Positions 56,521-64,000 of a stretch of DNA of 64,000 nucleotides are shown here, in pieces; position 1 is the first letter of the stretch, and each line of letters opens with the position of its first letter. The stretch lies in contig OZ234504.1 in assembly GCA_965153455.1 (NCBI GenBank), positions 2,852,001-2,916,000 of the forward strand. The letters run 5' to 3'. The position numbers and the translations under genes were made by a program. This DNA is from Sphagnum compactum. Its lineage: Eukaryota; Bryophyta; Sphagnopsida; Sphagnales. The notes beneath the pieces were generated by a model. It was not told where the DNA came from. It saw nothing but the letters and a program-made list of their open reading frames with translations, and searched no databases.

Positions 56521-59500
56521 TTTCGTATAGGAATGAATCATTGTTTTTTGTTTCAAAAACATTTGAAATTTTTTCTTGTTCCACAAAGATGTTTGTCTTT
56601 TTTCAAAAAATTTATGCTTTAAGTCTTGGTGCAAATAAGGAAAATTCATTATACATTACATATTGCATCATATCATTATTATTATTTTGTTGAAATCCAT
56701 TTATATCAAAGTTATTTCAAGATATTATGTCATTGACATATGAAGTTTGAACATGTGTTGTTTAATTAGGCTTCATGTGGATATGTTAATATTGTTCAAG
56801 AGATTGTAAACATAAGAACAAATGTTAATGCAAAAGCTATTCAAATGAAAAAATGCTTTTGCATTTAACATGTGGAAACAACCATGATTGAGTCATTTTG
56901 ATACTATGCATGTGGCATTCAATCTCTTCTTTACTTCTTTTTTTGTTTCATAGATCATAATTAATTATATAAATTTATGTGGTCTCTTGCAATTTATGTA
57001 AGTATTATGTGGGAACTACATGCACAAAGGGCAAGAAGGAGAAAAGGTGAAAGCGCATAATGAGTTCAATAACAATCCCATGAAAATTTGTTTTGAACAC
57101 AAAACAAGATTGAAGGTTGACCATAGAATTAAAGATAATAAAATTGTGTAAAATTGTGTTTTATCGCATAAATTGCGTGATTTTTTAGGAACATTTTTTG
57201 TCATGAGTTTTTTTATGTTTGGGCATGCACATATTTTCTTCTTCTTCATTGTGGTTTTCACCCACTTAAATTGTTGCACAACAAAATGATGTTCACTTCA
57301 TTATGTGTGCACATTATATGGAAAGAAACAATTGAAAAATTAGTGACCCAAATTTCAATATCTTTTGATAATTTGATTAAATTTGTGCTTCATATAATTA
57401 TTATATAACACAAGCCACATGATATCAACCCATTTATACCTTTACAATCATGTTTTAAAAAACATGAGTATTTATTTTTAAAATAAAAAAAGACCTAAAC
57501 ACTTAAAACCTACATATTTGTCAAATTATTTGAATAAGATGAAGAAAAACATTTTTTTTGAAAATTAAATAATAAAAAAGAAAAATGATCAAATAATGGC
57601 TAAAGATGTATATTTGCAAACAATATTATCTTTGAAATTCAAATAATTTGACATTTTGTTGTCTAGTAGAATCAATCTTCAACAAAATTGAATAAAGATT
57701 TATGAATGTTTACGAGACATATGTACAAAACATCATTTGATCATTTTTACAAAATTTTGTACATAATATGAATAAATAAGTAAAAATAACTTTGTGCCTA
57801 TCTTGTGACATAATCAATGGTTATTAACAAACTATTGGGATAATGGCTTGTTTGAAAATCCAAATTTTTCTATCATTAATATATAAAAAAACTTTTGTAT
57901 GATTCTCCTATTGTATAAAAATGAACTTTTTATGTGTTTATGATGGATTAAATTTGTGATTTAAAAATAATTAATTAAAAATTCAATTTAAAACACCATT
58001 ATTTATTTAAATAGATGACCAACATTGTTGTCATTATTGCTTGATTAATAAATTTACAATATAAAAATAAGTGATTTTATATTATATGAACCTAAAATAT
58101 TTATAAAACTTATGAAAACGTGTAAAATTGTTCTCCACATTGTATAAAATGATAAAAGAAGAGAATGTTACCATAAAATAAGCATGATTTGATACAGTCA
58201 AATGGTTTGTATGCATTTTAAAACTCATTTGGCAATCGTTGTCCATCCTTTATGCAAATATGACTTACTTGAAGAAAAGAATCCATTTTGTTTATTGCAT
58301 AATTTAATGTACATAGATGTCATTTTTATATTTACATTTTATTTATTATCATAATACATTGGCATCTTTAACATACTTGGGCTCTATGTTGCTTTACTAG
58401 TGACAATGAATGATCAACTTTTTTTTTCTTCTTATGTTCCCATGTATGGTTTGAAATAATTCATCATAATTTTTGTTTGTTTCAAATTTAATTTAATTTG
58501 AATTTATATCATGGACAATGAAATGGCACATGTTAATTCATTTTTTCATATCCATGTTGATGGATAGGGGAAAGGAGTGAGGTAGTTAGGCTTGAAAATG
58601 AAATAGGTATAAATTGTCTTTATAATGGTTTAAGGACAACCACATGATAGGAATTATTTTTGGAAATGTCTAGGGATGACCATATGATAGATTCAAAAAA
58701 ACTACCCATATACCAATTCCTCAAAAGTTCTTGTCACTAAAATTATTTGTAAAAATGTCGTAATTTTCAAATTTTATTTTTCAAAAACAAATTGTGAAGA
58801 AAAAAATAGTCTTTTAGAATATTCAAAAATATTTTATTCTTGACATGAAAATTTCAAAATTCATTAATTGCTTTACATACTTGTGGCGAAATTACGTTTG
58901 TATTACATTAATCAAATCTATTTAAGTAATCATGAAAATATTTTAAATTTATTAAATCACATGTGTGCTTTCTACTTCCCATGAATATGTTGTAGGGGTT
59001 GCAACTTTTTCTCAATGTGTGTCATTAATTAAATTAAACACATGGGAGGAAGAATGACTTGTTCTCATAAAAACTTTACAAGAAAAGAAAATGAAAACAA
59101 AGAAAGCAGTACAAAGGGAAAGGAGAAGAAAAAAGTATGTAATTTGTGTGCAATACACCAATGCTTGCAAATTGAGATGGGCAAGACTTTTTAAATCATA
59201 CGAATTGATCACAACAATTTTATTTTTTAATTATAAAGTTTTCCCATTTTTTATGCAATTGAAACATGTTCAAAGTTTGGCTCTTGATTTCAAATTTTAC
59301 ATTATTCAAAGATTTGATATTTTTATTAGATGAACTGCATGTTAACCATAAATCACATGTATCTCAACTTATTATCAATATGTATCAAAGAAATTCCTTT
59401 GTGCAAATTGTTATTTAAAAATGCATGATTCACATTCAAGTGCATTTTTGTTTCATCTTTTCATTCCACAACTACATTCTTAAGTTTAATGACCTATTAA

Positions 59501-60906
59501 ATAATACATTATTTATGTTTTGAAACATGAATCTTAAATTATAATTAAAAATTTTAACTTACACATCATGATTGTACTAGATATCCTATATTTCAACATT
59601 TTGTTTCATATGGAAAGAACATGTCTTTGTATATTTTAAACCATTCAACCACATTCTATATCCATAGATTCTTTAATGAATTTGAAATTGATTAATTTTC
59701 ATAAATGTTCATAATTTCAACAAGTGGTAAGATTAAATTTAACATGATGCAAATAGCTTTTTTTTGTATTGAAAATAAATATAATAAATAAAATAATATG
59801 AAATTCCACTATGATTTTTAATAATTAATTAATTAATGATTAATTATTTCAATTAAATAAAAATAGTATAATAAAAGTACATTAATAATACTTTATTAAT
59901 TAAATGAATATAAATACATAAAATAATTAAATCTCAACTTAAGTCTTTTTGTAATATTTTAATAAACACCTTTTAATCAAATTTTTAAACCTATTCAAGT
60001 CAACATTGAATGTGAAATATTCATCAAAACATTTTATTAAAGTTGACAAGTCTACAATTATTTTTGATCAATGTTATGTTTATGAGATTAGTTAGACTTC
60101 AAATTAGGTCACATGTAAGCTACTCCATCACTAATTTTTGAAATCTATTGGACTACCCGACTTGAAAAAATTCCATAGTTTTATAATATCCTTCCCCCAC
60201 CAACTTTTTGCCTTGGAGAACACTATGTTGGTAAATTGTACCTTGATAACATTATTATTTTTAGTTGCTTGCATAGGACAATTGTCAAAAGTCGATAATT
60301 GCATCGCAAAATTGGGCTAAATCATAATATCATTGTATATTGTTTCATTTGCTCCCTTTGTAAAATAGGGTTGCCATGGATCTAATAATGCAACAAGTTG
60401 CATCATTGTATACCAAGCAAATGACAAGGTTCACAAAATGGATTAAATGGGAGCTTTTTAGTTCACAACAAGCAAACAAATGCATTCATTGCAATTGCAA
60501 CTACAACATTGAAGAACTCTTGGTTCATGCAAAAGGCAAATGAAATCCACATGCCATGCAAAACATGCAATTATCTAATGTCCTAAAAAACTCCTTGAAG
60601 ACTTCTTCATTTAACCATTGCTTAAGAGGAAAACAAATTTGATCTCTTTTTCAACCAATTTCACCCTCTCTATCGCTTTGAAGGCCATCTTGGGCCCTGC
60701 TAGCATTGTAGGGTTAGATCTAATGGTTTTAAAAGCATAATGTTAATCCCTACTCCAGATCTGGATTTGTGAAATTTATTGTACAGCCCTAGAAATAGCT
60801 ATAGAAAAAAAATGGCAAAAGACCCTTTGCTAATTATTCATGATGTGAGATGCTAAGTCTAATCAATTCGTTGCACTACTTACATACAAGTTTGCAGGGG
60901 TAGAAA

Positions 60907-60944
60907 CTTTCCCTCATGATTTTCAAGAAAATCATGAGGGAAAG
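60907..60944. repeat. Perfect 18-bp inverted repeat just past the carrier gene stop
   Basis: Arms 60907-60924 (CTTTCCCTCATGATTTTC) and 60927-60944 are exact reverse complements with a 2-bp loop. It lies 28 bp beyond the stop codon end (60972) of the minus-strand carrier gene, hence in its 3' untranslated region, where the mRNA would form a tight hairpin. Confidence 0.93.
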
Positions 60945-60971
60945 ATTTTTACCAATTGCAGTGCTGCTCAT

Positions 60972-63550
60972 TCACAAAGGTTTGATTCGAAGAGCTCTCC
61001 GGAATTGCTCATAGAAGAAAAAAGTGATAACTGTGTGGGGTCCAATGCGCATCCACACGGGAATAAATCCTTTGTATAAGCCCCTGGGCCCCTCAGACCG
61101 TAAGGTCTTCCAAAAGCAGTCCAGTGTTGACGAGTAAAGTACCCCAGCCCCACCAGTCCGCACCCCTTGTTGCATTATCCTGTTCCAAACACCAAAATCT
61201 TGAGGTAGGGTGTAACAGCAGGCAATACTAATACCGAGAGCTTAAGTTTCAATCAATCATATCAAGGCAGGATAAACAGTCTTTGCCTAGCACTTGGATC
61301 TGATACAAAGAAATCAACAAGTGTTGGTGACTTTGTTCCAATAAACCACTGTTTTCTAACAATGTTTTGACCTCATTAGCAAATAATCAAGGGGTGGTTT
61401 GGAAATTGATCTGATTTGAAAGAGTCAGACAGGTATTGCATTGTGAGTACAAAGAGAATAAGAGCCTTAGATAATTAGGGAAGAAATCAGGACAGACATG
61501 AAGCAATTCTCAAAATTAATGGAACCTACGGATGGAATTGCCTAGCATCTCCTATTTTTGTTTCAGGTGATGGGGATCAAAGTGAATATGTACCGGGTTT
61601 TGATGAGATCAATGGGTGACATGACAATGGCAGTCACAAGCCCAGCTGTCATCGATGACACAAAATGGCAAGCCATGCCTTCCTGCATCCACCCTGAATC
61701 TAACAGTGCATATTTTGTGTGATCATAACTTGGAATCTGAGCTGCATTCAGAATTGCTGCCCTTTGCATTGTAGGTCCCACACCTCGAAACAGTCCATGA
61801 AGACCTTCAGTTCTGGCTATGGATCCAAATGCTTGGAATGGCCCCTTGTACTTCCAGTGATTCAAAGTCACTCCTAGAAATAATGGCAGACATGCAATTA
61901 AGGCAGCAGTGTACCCTTGTGAGCAGAGAAGCTATCTATCTCTTCCAGCTCATAGTGCAAAATGCCTGATGAACAATCTTGTAAGAACATAGTGATGGCT
62001 TCGACAGCGTTGGAATCTTCCTTAACTTTAAATTGTCTGGCTATGTGTATGGGGTCCCAGCATTCTACTTCAACTTAGAGTAGCATTCACCCATAACTGA
62101 ACAATGAAAAGGTTATGTGTGATGTGTGCATCAAGTAAGAGTTAAACTCACCTGCAATGTTGGTGGTCACAAAAGGAGCTTGCATTCGAATCATAATAAC
62201 GTCTGTGGGGTTAGCAATTGCACCACCAATGGTGCCAGCTGTTGCCCCTGCAGCTATTTTGATCCACAAAGATGATCGAGTAGGGTCATCACCTCCAAAC
62301 CACTGGCCTCCATAACCATAGGCCAAAATTTATCAGAGTTCTTTCCAAAATAGATAGGGCATTATGCATATGGCTAGAAAAGGCTGGACTTGGAACTTCT
62401 CTTTTGGTGGGTATTCTGTTCACTTAATTAACTAACAATTCCTGTTGGAAGGTTGATTCCTGAATCATGGAGGATCCCAAAGTTGACCACCTGCTAGTTC
62501 TGAAGACTGACTTTTTGCTCTGACTTAAATTGTAAAACTGCTTGCATATGAAATCAAGAATTAGAGGGAAAAAGTGTGAGACTAAGGGTCTGGGTTTCCT
62601 GTGGGCTTGGGAGTAAGGCTATGTTAGGGTTCATGTTTTAAAAGCACTAGTTAAAGGTCTGCAAAATTGTTTGTTAGGATTTGGAGTTCACTTACAGTCT
62701 TCAGTGGTTCATAAGCTCCCATCCTGATGCTGGAATATGAAGCTTCTCGTAAAAGTGCTGCACCAGTCCCACGCCATAGGCCCTTAATTCCCTCCTCTTT
62801 CCCAACCCGAAACATACTCTTGAGGAAACCTGGATAATTTCGCTCCTGGAAAAGTAAAGCACTCTGTAACTCCAAGTTTGACGCTATCTTGAAATCTATG
62901 AGATTGTTATGGGCACAAACCATTACTGTGTGTGAAGTTGCCCAAGTTGCCACATCTTCATAACAGAATATCTCAGGTAGCAATGTCTGTTTGAAGTATG
63001 CATTGACCTATATTTTTTTAGCAATCACTTTGATACCTGGGTAGCAAGCTCCACATTTGCAACTGCCATAACTGACATTGTGAGTGATCCAGTGTTGGCA
63101 TTTTAGTTCATTGTTGGCTTTAAACAGAGTAGTAGGGGCTCTCTATCTACAGGCAATTATACATTGCTCAATTCGGGATAAAACACAGCTGCAAAAGTTG
63201 ATGCCATGACCGCATTCCAGGCACTATTTGGCCTATTTTGAGACTATCTCACATCCTTCTAGATTATCCTGATACCCCTGATACATTGGTTATAGAGCTA
63301 ACAACTCTGAAGGAAGTAACAGAACTCAATATAAAAGAGTACTGAGGCTGACCTGTGTGGAGGAGAGAGCTCCATCAAGCTGCATTCGAACCTTGACAAC
63401 ATTTACAGGATTAGTAATGGCAGCAGCACACATATTGCTGGCTCCTGCCAGCGCAAACAAAGTTGCATGGCCTCCCCAGCCCTTCAGTGCACGCCACCCT
63501 TCTTTCTCGGGGTCCTGCCTGCCAGCTTCTGTCTTCAGACTCACTCCCAC
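60972..63550 (-). CDS. Mitochondrial carrier protein (SLC25; UCP/dicarboxylate type), 5' end uncertain
   Basis: Inner-membrane transporter of small metabolites. Five minus-strand exons with GT-AG borders and matching phases: 63550-63353 (upper end uncertain), 62845-62696, 62302-62152, 61873-61594, 61179-60972; about 328 residues, close to the family's usual 300. The three tandem repeats each show the carrier signature: NPVNVVKVRMQ in repeat 1, NPTDVIMIRMQ in repeat 2, SPIDLIKTR in repeat 3. Repeat 1 has Asn for the usual Asp and repeat 2 has Met for the usual Lys of Px(D/E)xx(K/R), which may alter the matrix salt-bridge network. GLWRGTGAALLREASYSSIR and GLYKGFIPVWMRIGPHTVI are typical of the UCP/dicarboxylate/oxoglutarate branch. 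The first exon has no ATG in frame (GTG at 63550, TGA just upstream), so the start must lie in another exon to the right or beyond the window. Substrate unknown. Confidence 0.88.
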
Positions 63551-64000
63551 CTCAGTTCAGAACACGCCTCTTTACAATCTTTGGTAGACAAATTACACAT
63601 ACCATTAAACTTGTGAACTCTAACCAAGCACAGAAGTGCAGTCCTGTCATGGATAAGAGGAGAAAGATGGAGAATTGCTTATAGGCTAACTCCACAATTA
63701 AGCAAATTTCCCACTTTGTTCCAAGTAATCATCTTGTCTGCTTGGTGCATAATTTCAGCCTGTAATAATACCTGTGAATCATGGATGACCTTAAACCTAT
63801 GTTTGAGCACCCATGCTAGCACTCATGAACTGGTACACTCTTGATTGTCAGCTCCAGATCAATTAGGTATTGAAAACATCCACAATATTCGAGATAGCAC
63901 TCAGAACTGGCACACACTTGATAGTCAGGTCCAGCTCAATTAGGTTATTGAAAAGATGCACAATCGTGTTGCATTTTGTCAAAAGCTCTAGTCAGGTCCA
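63551..64000. other. Upstream of the carrier gene, with a two-unit repeat
   Basis: Probably an intron or leader of the carrier gene. Two diverged units of about 77 bp (about 63820-63897 and 63898-63965) share ACTCA...GAACTGG, ACACTTGAT(T/A)GTCAG, TCAATTAGGT and ATTGAAAA. The first exon of the carrier was not identified. Confidence 0.5.

Larger units (their letters stand above)
53265..60906. other. Long AT-rich intergenic stretch, no gene seen
   Basis: Short frames only. Contents noted: a 26-bp direct repeat GTTGTATTGGCCGAGTACAA (about 53658-53728), TACATA-rich microsatellite (about 54310-54410), an ACCT/AGGT hairpin (54908-54955), dispersed-repeat copy 2 (55490-55870), an AATTCAATTC repeat (56361-56520), and extremely AT-rich DNA from 57.3 to 60.2 kb. 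Confidence 0.5.

Noticed and set aside
1-64000. tRNA or rRNA genes
   Set aside because: None was recognised by eye; a covariance-model scan would be decisive and was not possible here.

Overview
The window is nuclear plant DNA and most likely from a fern (Adiantum or Ceratopteris type). The reasons are spliced eukaryotic genes with GT-AG introns, the plant form of Mediator subunit 16, a decayed PLS-DYW pentatricopeptide-repeat gene of the kind greatly expanded in ferns, a chromodomain Ty3/gypsy retrotransposon, short TTTAGGG tracts, and only a handful of genes in 64 kb of AT-rich, repeat-filled DNA. The species assignment is inference from protein style.

Layout. 1-7901 (+): eleven exons of MED16, open at the left edge, reading into its C-terminal zinc ribbon and stop. 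9730-10362 (-): a small AT-hook protein, convergent with MED16, with an upstream leader region that contains an irregular repeat (about 11840-12400). 12.6-25 kb: AT-rich intergenic DNA with a decayed DDE transposase (about 16.3-16.8 kb), dispersed-repeat copies and a short telomere-like tract. 25110-27490 (-): a full-length but broken PPR-DYW pseudogene, head to head with 28062-29543 (+), a three-exon gene resembling plant NDUFAF4-like complex I assembly factors. 29.5-35.2 kb: intergenic with tandem and dispersed repeats. 35286-36182 (-): a two-exon, animal-type catechol O-methyltransferase homologue with an intact active site. 36.2-45.1 kb: relics of a probable PIF/Harbinger-like transposase and of a cysteine-rich coiled-coil protein, a strong palindrome, and tandem duplications. 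45.16-53.26 kb: a nest of mobile elements in which a young but protein-dead chromovirus (46078-52149, 5-bp target duplication) sits inside a GC-rich repeat, which itself sits inside a member of a roughly 310-340-bp dispersed family. 53.3-60.9 kb: AT-rich, no gene seen. 60972-63550 (-): a five-exon mitochondrial carrier (SLC25, UCP/dicarboxylate type), open or uncertain only at its 5' end.

The genes do not form a pathway. MED16 (transcription co-activator) and the AT-hook protein are nuclear by family. The NDUFAF4-like protein and the SLC25 carrier are mitochondrial by family. The PPR pseudogene derives from an organelle RNA-editing factor family. I found no convincing new biological system. 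The items most worth a second look are the nested elements with a one-directional transition decay pattern, two perfect hairpins inside or beside genes, the animal-type COMT, and the recurring ACCT/AGGT tracts that form hairpins.
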